Source: Bradyrhizobium lablabi
Lineage (GTDB): Bacteria > Pseudomonadota > Alphaproteobacteria > Rhizobiales > Xanthobacteraceae
Direction of reading: 5' to 3'
Length of the DNA: 64,000 nucleotides
Assembly (NCBI RefSeq): GCF_900141755.1
Contig: NZ_LT670844.1
Location: forward strand, 1,984,001 to 2,048,000
The position numbers and the translations under genes are program-made. This document shows, in pieces, positions 36,171 to 44,215 of the stretch (positions are counted from its first letter, which is position 1; each line of letters starts with the position of its first letter). The notes under the pieces were generated by a model. It was not told where the DNA came from. It made no database searches and worked only from the letters and a program-made list of their open reading frames with translations.

Positions 36171-36601
36171 CGGATCGAGTTCGGTATCCGTCGAATCGAA
36201 GCGATGTCGCGCGCACGCCACGGACTGGCGATCTAGACAAAGCAGTTGAGCCTGAAGACTCTGGCGTCAAGGAACAGGTCTTCGAGACGCGATCAATCGT
36301 AGTAGATGTTCGGGGGACCCGTTCTGCTCATGGAGCCGTGGCGGCCTCATCGGGTGAGCATGTTTAACCTCAGACACACTGCTACGCTCGACGGATCATT
36401 GCGGCAAACGCAAGTTTTTCATGCATAGCATGACCGGTGGGCATTGTGATCGATGGCCCCCCAGATGTTCGTCGCGGTCATCAAAACTAAATCGCCAACC
36501 AGGGCGGCGCAGCGCGGTGGAGCCCGCCCGGATCCGCGCGAACTCTTTCGCCGGCGCTAGGCGGCGGCGTAGCGGGCGAAGCCGTCAGCCACCATCGCCG
36601 T
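36171..36601. repeat. 431-bp direct repeat, copy 1
   Basis: Almost identical to 38094-38524 in the same orientation. It contains a LysR gene start on the plus strand (promoter motif CATGC-ATA-GCATG at 36420-36432, then GTGATCGAT at 36446, shifted by an extra base here) and, at its right end, the last codons of a LysR gene on the minus strand. The two copies flank about 1.5 kb with an oxidoreductase gene. Confidence 0.8.
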
Positions 36602-36795
36602 CAACCTCTCAATCGTGCGCCCCAGATTGCCGAACTCCCCCCGATGGATCGGCCAGATATCGAGCTGCATGGCGAAACCGCTTGCATCCACGATCGCGAT
36701 TTCATCGCGGCTGGCGCTGGCCCGCAGTACGCCGCGCAGGCCGGACGCGATCATGCGCAGCCGGAATTGGGGATCGAATGTCGCGGTGACCGTGG
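36557..36795 (-). pseudogene. LysR-family regulator, C-terminal remnant
   Basis: About 80 codons: TFDPQFRLRMIASGLRGVLR, then EIAIVDASGFAMQLDIWPIH with RGEFGNLGRTIERLTAMVAD and GFARYAAA to the stop. It resembles the end of the intact LysR at 50017 (EIQLRMIASGLGLGVVPRSV, SMTLDIWVVHLKEIGNL). A few residues of the GLGLGVVPR loop are deleted. Confidence 0.8.
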
Positions 36796-36802
36796 TGTTT
36801 CT

Positions 36803-36960
36803 GGATCTCATCCGGCGGCTCGGGCCCGGCCGGCACCTTCCTGCTCTTCGCCGTGCTGACGGTCGGAGGCTTTGCCTTCGCCTGGGCCCTGGTGCCGGAG
36901 ACCAACGGCCGCACTCTGGAGCAGATCGAGGGCCGACGCGGACAGCGGGCTGAAACCCGC
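36803..36960 (+). pseudogene. Sugar-porter MFS transporter, C-terminal remnant
   Basis: A plus-strand stretch encoding GTFLLFAVLTVGGFAFAWAL followed by VPETNGRTLEQIEG, the hallmark C-terminus (PETxGRTLEqIE) of the MFS sugar-porter family. No start or upstream helices are present, and the frame runs into the end of the neighbouring gene. Confidence 0.7.
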
Positions 36961-36979
36961 CGTCTCGTGGCCCGAGGCC

Positions 36980-37861
36980 CTAAATGCCGGCGTTGCGGGC
37001 GACGGTCTTGCCGATGCCGGTCCAGTCGATGTCCTCGCCCTCCTTGGCGATCGTCTCCAGCAGATGGTCGCGCACCAGGCTCAGCAACGGCATGGCCACG
37101 CGGCTCTTGTCGGCGGCCTCGCCGACCAGTCGCATATCCTTCAAGCCGAGCGGCGCCTTGAAGCCGGCGGGGGTAAAGCGCTCCTCGACCAGGATGCGGC
37201 CGTAGGTGCGGTAGACCGGCGCATCGAACAGCGTGCCGGTCAAAACCTCGAGCAGCTTGGCCTTGGCAACGCCGCCCTTTTCGGCGAGCGCCATCGCCTC
37301 AGCCATGGTCTCGATCGCCGCGAGGATGGCGAAGTTGCCGCAGAGTTTGACGAGGTTGGCGGCCGACGGCTTGTCGCCGATGCGAAATACCTTCTGGCCG
37401 ATCGCCGCCAACACCGGTTCGGCCTCGTCGAGGTCGGGCGCGGCGCCGGCGGCGGCGATGAACAATCTGCCGGCGGCCGCGGCGTCCGGCCGCCCGAACA
37501 CCGGCGCCGAGACATAGCGCTGCCCGCGCTCGTGATGCAGCGCCGCGACCTGGTCAGCCGTGGCCACGGCGATCGTGCTGAGCGAGACGTGGAGCGCGCC
37601 CTTGGGCAGCCCCGCCAGCAGGCCGTCATCGCCGGAAAGCGCCGCGTGCAGGGCGGAATCATCCGCCAGCATGCTGAAGACGATGCTCTTGCCGGCGCCC
37701 GCTTCCTTGGGCGTCTTGGCGAGCTTGGCGCCCACCGCGACCAGGGACTCCGCCTTCGCCGCAGTCCGGTTCCAAACCGTTATGGCGTGGCCCGATGTGT
37801 TGACGAGATTGGTGGCGATGGCGGAACCCATGGCGCCGAGACCGATGAAGCCGATATCCAC
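36980..37861 (-). CDS. NAD(P)-dependent beta-hydroxyacid dehydrogenase (HIBADH/6PGDH-like)
   Basis: A 293-residue two-domain enzyme: Rossmann start DIGFIGLGAMGSAIATNLVN, VWNRTAAKAESL, and the catalytic region ANLVKLCGNFAILAAIETMA (conserved Lys). Family members oxidise 3-hydroxyisobutyrate or tartronate semialdehyde, or reduce imines. The GTG at 37861 is chosen because AAGGAG lies 8 bases upstream and the family begins there. The base composition is more GC-rich than in the neighbouring remnants. It stands between the two 431-bp repeats. Confidence 0.88.
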   Translation of the reverse strand: MDIGFIGLGAMGSAIATNLVNTSGHAITVWNRTAAKAESLVAVGAKLAKTPKEAGAGKSIVFSMLADDSALHAALSGDDGLLAGLPKGALHVSLSTIAVATADQVAALHHERGQRYVSAPVFGRPDAAAAGRLFIAAAGAAPDLDEAEPVLAAIGQKVFRIGDKPSAANLVKLCGNFAILAAIETMAEAMALAEKGGVAKAKLLEVLTGTLFDAPVYRTYGRILVEERFTPAGFKAPLGLKDMRLVGEAADKSRVAMPLLSLVRDHLLETIAKEGEDIDWTGIGKTVARNAGI

Positions 37862-37925
37862 GTTCGATACTCCTTGTGATGTTTTGCTCGTGTCGCGTTC
37901 CACGCTTGGCGTCGCCAGCATTTTT

Positions 37926-38105
37926 TCAAAATAGCCCATCGCGATTCGGAACGGGACGATCCGGCGCGAACAACACGACCTCGCCCGCCTCGTCGGTAGA
38001 TCCGAAGGTCAGAACCTCCGATATGAACGGGCCGATTTGTCGCGGCGGGAAATTGACCACGGCCGCCACCTGCCGCCCGATCAGGCCCTTACGCGGATCG
38101 AGTTC
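37926..38105 (-). pseudogene. tRNA-binding domain (CsaA-like) C-terminal remnant
   Basis: Reads LIGRQVAAVVNFPPRQIGPF then ISEVLTFGSTDEAGEVVLFA with PDRPVPN, the second half of CsaA/EMAP-type tRNA-binding proteins. The 5' half is missing: similarity ends at the left edge of repeat copy 2 (38094), so the repeat insertion or recombination cut the gene. Confidence 0.75.
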
Positions 38106-38524
38106 AGTCCCCGTCGAATAGAAACGATGTCGCGCGCACGCCACGGACTGGCGATCTAGACAAAGCAGCTGAGCCTGAAGACTCTGGCGTCAAGGAACAG
38201 GTCTTCGAGACCGCGATCAATCGCAGTAGATGTTCAGGGGACCCGTTCTGCTCATGGAGCCGTGGCGGCCTCATCGGGTGAGCATGTTTAACCTCAGACA
38301 CACTGCTACGCTCGACGGATCATTGTGCCAAACGCAAACTTTTCATGCATAGCATGAGCGATGGGCATTCTGATCGATAGCCCCAAGATGTTCCTCGCGG
38401 TCATCAAAACTAAATCGCCAACCAGGGCGGCGCAGCGCGGTGGAGCCCTCCCAGATCCGCGTGAACTCTTTCGCCGGCGCTAGGCGGCGGCGTAGCGGGC
38501 GAAGCCGTCAGCCACCATCGCCGT
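38094..38524. repeat. 431-bp direct repeat, copy 2
   Basis: Second copy of 36171-36601. Here the LysR start is less damaged: after CATGC-ATA-GCATG (38344-38356) the frame reads IDSPKMFLAVIKTKS then PTRAAQR, a LysR N-terminus. It then runs into unrelated codons, and about 90 bp on meets the inverted LysR 3' end (last codons DGFARYAAA on the minus strand). The right flank is 38525-38691, which shows no clear gene. Confidence 0.8.
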
Positions 38525-38691
38525 TTTCGGCTCTTCCGCCGGTCGGGTTTGCGATGAAAAGCACTAGCCGGCATCCGCGATCTTGCGCAGCGGCACTACC
38601 GGTTCGTTCAGATAATTGCCCCTTGCCGTCCCGCAAGCCTCCGTCACGGTCCTCCAGGAAGAGACGATGGCGGCGAGAGCGTGACTTCCCG

Positions 38692-39564
38692 TCAGCGCGG
38701 CAGCTGGATGGCGATCGCCTTGTCGGATCCACGATCCCCTACCCACAGCATGTCGCCCGACGGCTCGATGGCGGTGGGTTGGCTTAGGCCGTCTAGCACA
38801 GTGGTGACGGTGGCCTGATCGCCATTGACGGTGATCATGCTGGCTCGCCCGTTATGGTTCTCCGCCAGAAACAGCTTGCCATGGGCGGCGCGCATGCCGT
38901 CCGGCCCCTTGATCGGGCGATCCGGCCAGATTTGCTCGGGCACACCGGCCTTTCCTGAGCCATCCAGCGGGATGCGGTAGAGATTGTTGGAAATCACGTT
39001 GTTGACATAGAGAACACCATCCAGGAAGGCGATGCCGTCGATGCCGTCGAGCGTGCGATCTTCAATCAGCAGTTCGCCTTCCTGTGCGCCCGGTCTGAGG
39101 CGATAGACTCGGCGAGCGAAAGTGTCGCTCACATAAAGAGCATGATCGGGGCCAAGCGTAAAATCGTTGCAGAGATTGATCTCGCCGGGCAGAGCCCAGC
39201 GAATTTTGGCCGCCCCGGTCGAAAGATCGAAGCTGCGCAAGGTGGAATGGCGGTTGTTGCCGGCCCCCATGATCTGGCAGGCCCAGAGCGTGTTGGTGGG
39301 CGCATCCGCCAAGACGCCGAGGAAAGTGACCGCGCCCTCCGAACTGGCGTCGATGAAGACACGGGCCTGGGTATCGCCTTTGGCGGCGCGATAGATCACC
39401 GGCTTGCTGGCGCTGCCCAGGATCAGCGAACCGTCTGGTGCCACGGTGACGCTTTCGGGCTCGGAGTGCGGATCGGTGGCGACGACGACGAGCCCGGGCT
39501 CCGCCGCCGCGGCTGCGACTGAAAAAGCCAGCATCGCGGCGAGGCAAGAAAAGAGACGTGTCAT
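38692..39564 (-). CDS. Exported SMP-30/gluconolactonase-like beta-propeller
   Basis: A 290-residue protein with a Sec-type signal peptide (MTRLFSCLAAMLAFSVAAAA, cleavage near AAA-EP). Propeller repeats are visible as SEPESVTVAPDGSLILG, NDFTLGPDHALYVSDTFARR, DGIDGIAFLDGVLYVNNVIS and PDGMRAAHGKLFLAENHNGR. The Asn-Asp and Asp-Gly metal or lactone-site pattern suits SMP-30-like lactonases, acting in the periplasm. It lies 9 bp downstream of the PQQ dehydrogenase, so it may hydrolyse the lactone that enzyme forms; that is inference. Confidence 0.82.
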   Translation of the reverse strand: MTRLFSCLAAMLAFSVAAAAAEPGLVVVATDPHSEPESVTVAPDGSLILGSASKPVIYRAAKGDTQARVFIDASSEGAVTFLGVLADAPTNTLWACQIMGAGNNRHSTLRSFDLSTGAAKIRWALPGEINLCNDFTLGPDHALYVSDTFARRVYRLRPGAQEGELLIEDRTLDGIDGIAFLDGVLYVNNVISNNLYRIPLDGSGKAGVPEQIWPDRPIKGPDGMRAAHGKLFLAENHNGRASMITVNGDQATVTTVLDGLSQPTAIEPSGDMLWVGDRGSDKAIAIQLPR

Positions 39565-39573
39565 GGCTTTCCC

Positions 39574-41358
39574 TCAGTTGGCACTGTGACCGATTGCCCA
39601 GACATAAGCGGCAACGGCGGCGACATCGTCGTCCGAAAGCGGCGCGCCGCCTTTCGGAGGCATGACCCCGGTATAGTCCCTGGGATGGGTCACGCCGGTT
39701 GTAATGATGTGGGCAATCGACGGCAGGCTGCCGTCGGTCTGCGCCCAGACGCCGCGGTTGAGAGGGGGGCCGACCGAGGTGCCACCGGCATCCGAGCCGT
39801 GGCAGCCGCTGCAGGTCCCGTCGCTCGCCTCGCCATGGAAGATGCGATCGCCGAGGGCGACCTGCTCCCGCGTCGCGCCAGGCGGCAAGGAGAGCGCGGC
39901 CGTCTGGCGGCCGGCATCCGGATGGATGCCTTCGGGCGGCAGGGGCGAATTGGGTGAAGCTGCAGCGACAACCGGCTGGGGCGCCGACTGCAACTGAGCC
40001 GTCGCGCCGCCCTGGTAGGTGACGCGCCAAATCCGTCCATGCACGTCGTCAGCGATATAGAGTGCGCCGTCCGGCCCCATTGCCAGCCCGGTCGGCCGGA
40101 ACGCCGCCCGGCCAGGATCCTTGTGGGCGCCGGCAAAGCCGTCGGCAAAGACGATGTAGGGTGCGGACGCCTTGCCCTTGGCCATTGGCTGGAAGACGAC
40201 GTTATAGCCGCTTTGAGTCAGCGGCGCCCGGTTCCACGACCCGTGGAAAGCGACGAACGCGCCGTCACGATAGGGCTTGGGAAACTGGGTGCCGTTATAA
40301 ATCAGCAGGTCGTTCGGCGCCCAATGGCCCGGGAATGCCGCGACAGGGGGCAGCTTCTCGGCGCAAATTCCCGCCGTCTTGCCGCCGTCTCCGCCATACT
40401 CCGGCGCCAGCACCAGCCTCTTCTGATTCTGGTCGTAATAACACTCGGGCCAACCGTAATCGCCACCTTTGCGAAGTTGCACAATCTCTTCGGCCGGCAG
40501 GTCGACGCCCTGCTCCACGGTATAGAGCTTGGGCCAGTTCTGCGAAAGCTGGTCGCGCCCGTGCTGGGTCGCAAACAAATCGCCCGCAGCATCGAACGCA
40601 AATCCTTCGCCATTGCGGATACCGGTGGCAAAGCGCTCGGCGGGCGAAAAAGTCTGGCCTGTCTTGTTGGCGTCGTAGCGCCAGATACCGCCCCGCGTCT
40701 CTAGCTCGGTACAGGGCTGAATTCCGGCCGAGTCCGGCATCCGGTTCTCAGACTGGCAGGAATTGGTCGCCGAGCCGGAATCGACGAACAGATTGCCCTT
40801 GGCATCGATCACGAACGGATGCATGGGATGGTCGCCGCCGAGCAGCATGCCCGAAAGGATCGTTTCGGGCTTTCCGCTCGGCACGATCTCGCCCGGCTTG
40901 AGCGCATAGCGCACGATCCTGTCGTTGACCTCGGCATAGATCGCATTGCTGTAAAAGGCGATCCCGGTGCCTCCGGCGGCACCGTCGGAGACGCCCTCGC
41001 CGAATCGCTTGACGATATCGGCATGCCCGGCTCCGACGCTATCCTTCAACGCAAGCAGAAATCCACCGGGCGGCGGAGTGTCGTTATGATAATAGCGGCC
41101 GCTCCAGCTGTTTGCGTAGATGGTCCCGTCGGCAGTGACCACCAGATGGCGGACATGCCCCAGATTGTCGGCAAAGACTGTCGCACAGAAGCCGGGGGAC
41201 AGCGTAATGCCGGTGTCGCCGCCCGGGCAGGCGGTAGCAGGGGCGGCCGAGGCCGGCGCAGCCGCCGGGCCGCGCAAGGCTCCCGCCGCCAGTACGATGG
41301 CGACGGCCATGCCCGAGAGGGCCGAGTTGCGGCCGGGATGGGTGAGACGCGATTTCAT
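39574..41358 (-). CDS. PQQ-dependent sugar dehydrogenase fused to cytochrome c
   Basis: A 594-residue exported protein: signal-like N-terminus (AVAIVLAAGALRGPAAAPAS), then a six-bladed glucose/sorbosone dehydrogenase propeller (residues about 50-450; GLAMGPDGALYIADDVHGRI is a typical blade), then a cytochrome c domain with the heme motif CSGCH and axial Met in GVMPPKGG. It would oxidise an alcohol or sugar in the periplasm and pass electrons straight to its own heme, then to the respiratory chain. A cysteine-rich insertion (NSCQSENRMPD...QPCTE) is unusual. It heads the pair with the SMP-30-like gene; the Tat-led isochorismatase is upstream. Confidence 0.88.
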   Translation of the reverse strand: MKSRLTHPGRNSALSGMAVAIVLAAGALRGPAAAPASAAPATACPGGDTGITLSPGFCATVFADNLGHVRHLVVTADGTIYANSWSGRYYHNDTPPPGGFLLALKDSVGAGHADIVKRFGEGVSDGAAGGTGIAFYSNAIYAEVNDRIVRYALKPGEIVPSGKPETILSGMLLGGDHPMHPFVIDAKGNLFVDSGSATNSCQSENRMPDSAGIQPCTELETRGGIWRYDANKTGQTFSPAERFATGIRNGEGFAFDAAGDLFATQHGRDQLSQNWPKLYTVEQGVDLPAEEIVQLRKGGDYGWPECYYDQNQKRLVLAPEYGGDGGKTAGICAEKLPPVAAFPGHWAPNDLLIYNGTQFPKPYRDGAFVAFHGSWNRAPLTQSGYNVVFQPMAKGKASAPYIVFADGFAGAHKDPGRAAFRPTGLAMGPDGALYIADDVHGRIWRVTYQGGATAQLQSAPQPVVAAASPNSPLPPEGIHPDAGRQTAALSLPPGATREQVALGDRIFHGEASDGTCSGCHGSDAGGTSVGPPLNRGVWAQTDGSLPSIAHIITTGVTHPRDYTGVMPPKGGAPLSDDDVAAVAAYVWAIGHSAN

Positions 41359-41376
41359 GGCAAGGATACCTCAGGC

Positions 41377-42171
41377 TTAGAGAGAAGAGATCGCGTCTAC
41401 GACTTCCTTTGTGGTCACAATGGCACTGGCGTAGTTCGGCATATTGATCTCGAGAGCTGCGTGCATCGCCTCATCCGAGAAATCCGCGGTCGCGTCTTTC
41501 ACTACCGTGACCTCGTAGCCGAGCTCAGCGGCAAAGCGAACGGTCGCTTCAATGCAGGTATGCGCTATCAGTCCGATGACGATGAGCTGATGGATGCCGT
41601 GATTCTTGATCTGCAAATCCAAATCTGTGTTGGCGAAGCCGCTCGAACACCAATGCTCCGTAGCGACAATCTCGCCTGGCTTAGGCTCGAACTCGGGACG
41701 GATCTCGCCACCCCACGTGCCGTTTTCGAAGGTCTTTCCCTTCCACCCCGCCTTCTGGATCGGCGCAATGTACTTCCAGGTCTCGTAGTCGCCCGGACGA
41801 TATCGATGATGCAACGCATAGAAGATTCGAAGCTCCGCCTTCCGCGCCGCATTCAGGACCTGCAGCATATGAGGGACGCAGTCATTCGCTTCTGCAACAG
41901 CCCGAATGCGGTCCCATAGCTTGCCGCCCACGGAAATGAAGTCGTTATATGGATCGACCACCAGAAGTGCAGTCACCTGCTTGTTGTATGTCACGTTTGC
42001 CATGGTCTCTCTCTGGGTTGGCTGAGAGGGCCGTACAGTGTTTTCGTCAGCCGCGGCAGCTAAAGTGCTCGGGAGACTGGCGGCGCCCGCGACAGCGATG
42101 CCCATCGTGACGGCTCCCAAAAGCCCGCGGCGATCCTGGTCGATTCCTTCAATGGTTTCGGTCGTCTTCAT
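41377..42171 (-). CDS. Isochorismatase-family hydrolase 2 with Tat-like leader
   Basis: A 264-residue paralogue of the protein at 34228. Residues 1-42 look like a twin-arginine signal: DRRGLLGAVTMGIAVAGAAS and an AAAA end. The enzyme domain starts near residue 57 (MANVTYNKQVTALLVVDPYN). The internal Met57 (ATG at 42003) has its own AGAGAG upstream, so both exported and cytoplasmic forms are possible. Catalytic Asp (VVDPYND) and Cys (AHTCIEATVRFAAELGYEV) are kept. The canonical Lys is again replaced by EHWCSSGF. It is transcribed away from the AGCATATGCT pair at 42.3 kb and towards the PQQ dehydrogenase (18 bp gap). Confidence 0.85.
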   Translation of the reverse strand: MKTTETIEGIDQDRRGLLGAVTMGIAVAGAASLPSTLAAAADENTVRPSQPTQRETMANVTYNKQVTALLVVDPYNDFISVGGKLWDRIRAVAEANDCVPHMLQVLNAARKAELRIFYALHHRYRPGDYETWKYIAPIQKAGWKGKTFENGTWGGEIRPEFEPKPGEIVATEHWCSSGFANTDLDLQIKNHGIHQLIVIGLIAHTCIEATVRFAAELGYEVTVVKDATADFSDEAMHAALEINMPNYASAIVTTKEVVDAISSL

Positions 42172-42256
42172 GAGTTTCTCCTGAGGTCAATCGTTTGCTC
42201 GGCCCTACTTGCGTGCTGCCCATGCCTAGGCCCACGAGGCGAGAAGCAATGCTATC

Positions 42257-42296
42257 TGCATATGCTTGTATTCTCACTCGAACATAAGCATATGCT
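42257..42296. promoter_or_regulatory. Candidate MarR operator pair, second locus
   Basis: TGCATATGCT at 42257-42266 (one mismatch) and AGCATATGCT at 42287-42296, centres 30 bp apart, lie between the isochorismatase gene (start 42171) and the broken MarR gene (42311). The arrangement copies the site at 32283-32326, so one surviving MarR protein may control both loci. Confidence 0.6.
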
Positions 42297-42310
42297 GATA
42301 ACGGCCGTCA

Positions 42311-42515
42311 ATGCACGAAAAGGTGAGAGAGATCGCAGGCAGGAAAGATCACGTCGCGGGGCCCTGCAAGGGCAGCGGGTGCAGTTGCACGGCGCTGCGC
42401 AAAGCCTCACGCCGTATCTCGCAGTGATGGACTCCGGGGCGCTCGCCCACACACTGAAGCCGCTGGAGCGCGACGGTCTCATCGCTGTCGCAGTCGATCC
42501 GCTGATATCGCGATT
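42311..42515 (+). pseudogene. MarR-family regulator 2, internal deletion
   Basis: It starts MHEKVREIAGRKDHVAGPCK with CTALRKASRRISQ, matching CTELRKASRRISQ of MarR 1. It then jumps, with a frame change, to VMDSGALAHTLKPLERDGLI AVAVDP, which corresponds to VMDAGGLAHTLKPLTREKLV. About 45 codons including the first DNA-binding helices are lost, and the 3' end is missing too. No functional repressor can be made. Confidence 0.75.
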
Positions 42516-42579
42516 GGAAACTGGCGCGCGGCACACGAACAGGGTTCATCGCTGCCGATGCGGGCATGGAGATGATTGA

Positions 42580-43027
42580 GTGAGCCGCAAGAGTCTGACT
42601 AAGGACAAGTGCCCGGTTGCCCGAAGTCTTGACATCATCGGCGACTGGTGGGCGCTTCTCATCGTTCGCGATGCTCTGGCCGGCGTGACCAGATTCAACG
42701 ACTTTGGGCGTAGCCTTGGTGCCGCAAAGAACAGTCTCAGCACGAGGCTTAAAACGCTGGTAGATCATGGGATCTTCGAAATCCGTTCCGCATCGGACGG
42801 AAGCGCCTACCAGGAATACGCGCTGACCTCAAAGGGGCGCGCGCTGGCGCCGGTGCTGATAGGTTTGGCACAGTGGGGGCACCGCACACGCCTTCAAACC
42901 CGGGGACCCCATCTCTTCGTTTGTTGACAAGAAGAACAAGCGCTCACTCAAAAAAACAGAGCTGAGATCAGCAGACGGAAGGGTGTTGCGAACAAGCGAT
43001 ATTCAGTGGCTTTCGGGCCTGGATTGA
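42580..43027 (+). pseudogene. HxlR-family regulator with a late frameshift
   Basis: The start is GTG 42580. The HxlR core is intact: CPVARSLDIIGDWWALLIVR, DALAGVTRFNDFGRSLGAAK, LSTRLKTLVDHGIFE and the wing YALTSKGRALAPVL. Near 42890 one base is out of place. The running frame ends early in HLFVC (42927), while the other frame continues FKPGDPISSFVDKKNKRSLK and VELRSADGR-like text to 43027. Because only the C-terminal third is affected, a shortened regulator could still bind DNA; sequencing error is also possible. Convergent with azlD (13 bp apart). Confidence 0.7.
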
Positions 43028-43039
43028 TCGATGCTGCAA

Positions 43040-43397
43040 TCAACCGAGCCACCATTTACCTGCCAGCATGATTATTTCGCCGCAGATCACGCCGGCAAAG
43101 ATCGACTTTCGCAACAGCATGAAAACTGCAAAACCGGCGGCGACCGCGCCGTAGCGCAGCCCGCCGGGCACGCTCGCCAGCGCCCCCCGGCGGCTGTACC
43201 AGGATTTGCGCGATGACGCCGGCAAGGATCGCGGTCGCAACCGCCCTCACCCACACCAAGAGTTCCGAACCTTCGTCGATGCCGCCGCCGAACCACAGGC
43301 CAAGCATGCGCCATATCTGATTCGGGATGACGCCCGCGATCAGCAGGATCACCAACGCATGCCAGTCGCCCAAGAAACTACCGAGCAAATCGCTCAT
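43040..43397 (-). pseudogene. azlD: AzlD-type branched-chain amino acid exporter subunit, frameshifted
   Basis: Small membrane subunit of the AzlCD exporter. The first frame has DWHALVILLIAGVIPNQIWR and VWVRAVATAILAGVIAQILV. A run of six Cs on the plus strand (43183-43188) contains one base too many, and the correct continuation GALASVPGGLRYGAVAAGFA with VFMLLRKSIFAGVICGEIIM is in another frame, ending at 43040. The start overlaps the azlC stop (ATGA). With a real frameshift, the last two helices would be lost. Confidence 0.75.
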
Positions 43398-44215
43398 GCC
43401 TGCGCCCTTAAGCGGTGAACGCCGTAGGCGATGGTCCCCGCCGCCACGCCGCTGACCAGGATATCGACGCCGCTGTTCAACATCGTCGCCAGCGGATAAA
43501 GCGCCAGTCCCAGTGCCAGCGCGACGACATCGGCAAGCTCGCGGCAATTGCGGGCGGTGGAGAACAGGAACGCCAGCGGCGTCAGCATCAGGATGGCCGC
43601 GGCGAGCAGTTGCGAGAGATTGGCCGCGAGCCCATAGCCGATCGTGGTCGCCATCAGGCAGACGCAAACAAGCCCGCCGCCAAGGCCATGGATGAACGCG
43701 ATTCGCCGTTCGCGCGGCACCAGCGGCAGGAAGCGGAAGCATTCGACCCACAGCGTCACCGCGGTGAGATGGGCCACCAGGATCAGATGCCGCCGCTTGG
43801 TTTGCGGCGTGCGCATCATCGGCAATACCGATACCACCATTGGAAACAGCCGGATGGCGCTGACGGTGACGGCAATCGCCGCCTGCACGATCGTGGCACC
43901 CGAGCCGAGCGTCGAGATTAGGATGATCTGCGCCGGTCCTGCCCAAACGAAAGCCGTACTCGCCAGCGCCCACGCCAGGCTGAAATGCGTGTCATGCGCG
44001 AGCGCGCCGATGCCGAGATAGGTCGCAAACAGCACCAGCGTCAGGACCGTCGAGGCGACCGAGCGCATGCCCCAGCCGAACGCGCGAAAGGAGCTTTGCC
44101 ATTGCGGAGAATCGAGCGGAGGTAGCCCCACGGGGTACCGGAGGGTGTTGAATCGTCGGCGGCCGGTGCTCACTTTCCGATCGCCCGCCAGCGGATTTTC
44201 ATTCAGCAAGTTCAT
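43394..44215 (-). CDS. azlC: AzlC-family branched-chain amino acid exporter
   Basis: Membrane protein of 273 residues. After a polar N-terminal stretch of about 45 residues come the typical helices TVLTLVLFATYLGIGALAHD, WALASTAFVWAGPAQIILIS, AVTVSAIRLFPMVVSVLPMM, and LTAVTLWVECFRFLPLVPRE. AzlC with AzlD exports branched-chain amino acids or related compounds. ATG overlaps the stop of the ribbon-helix-helix gene, and its stop overlaps the azlD start, so the three are one translationally coupled unit. With azlD broken, export may be impaired. Confidence 0.85.
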   Translation of the reverse strand: MNLLNENPLAGDRKVSTGRRRFNTLRYPVGLPPLDSPQWQSSFRAFGWGMRSVASTVLTLVLFATYLGIGALAHDTHFSLAWALASTAFVWAGPAQIILISTLGSGATIVQAAIAVTVSAIRLFPMVVSVLPMMRTPQTKRRHLILVAHLTAVTLWVECFRFLPLVPRERRIAFIHGLGGGLVCVCLMATTIGYGLAANLSQLLAAAILMLTPLAFLFSTARNCRELADVVALALGLALYPLATMLNSGVDILVSGVAAGTIAYGVHRLRAQA

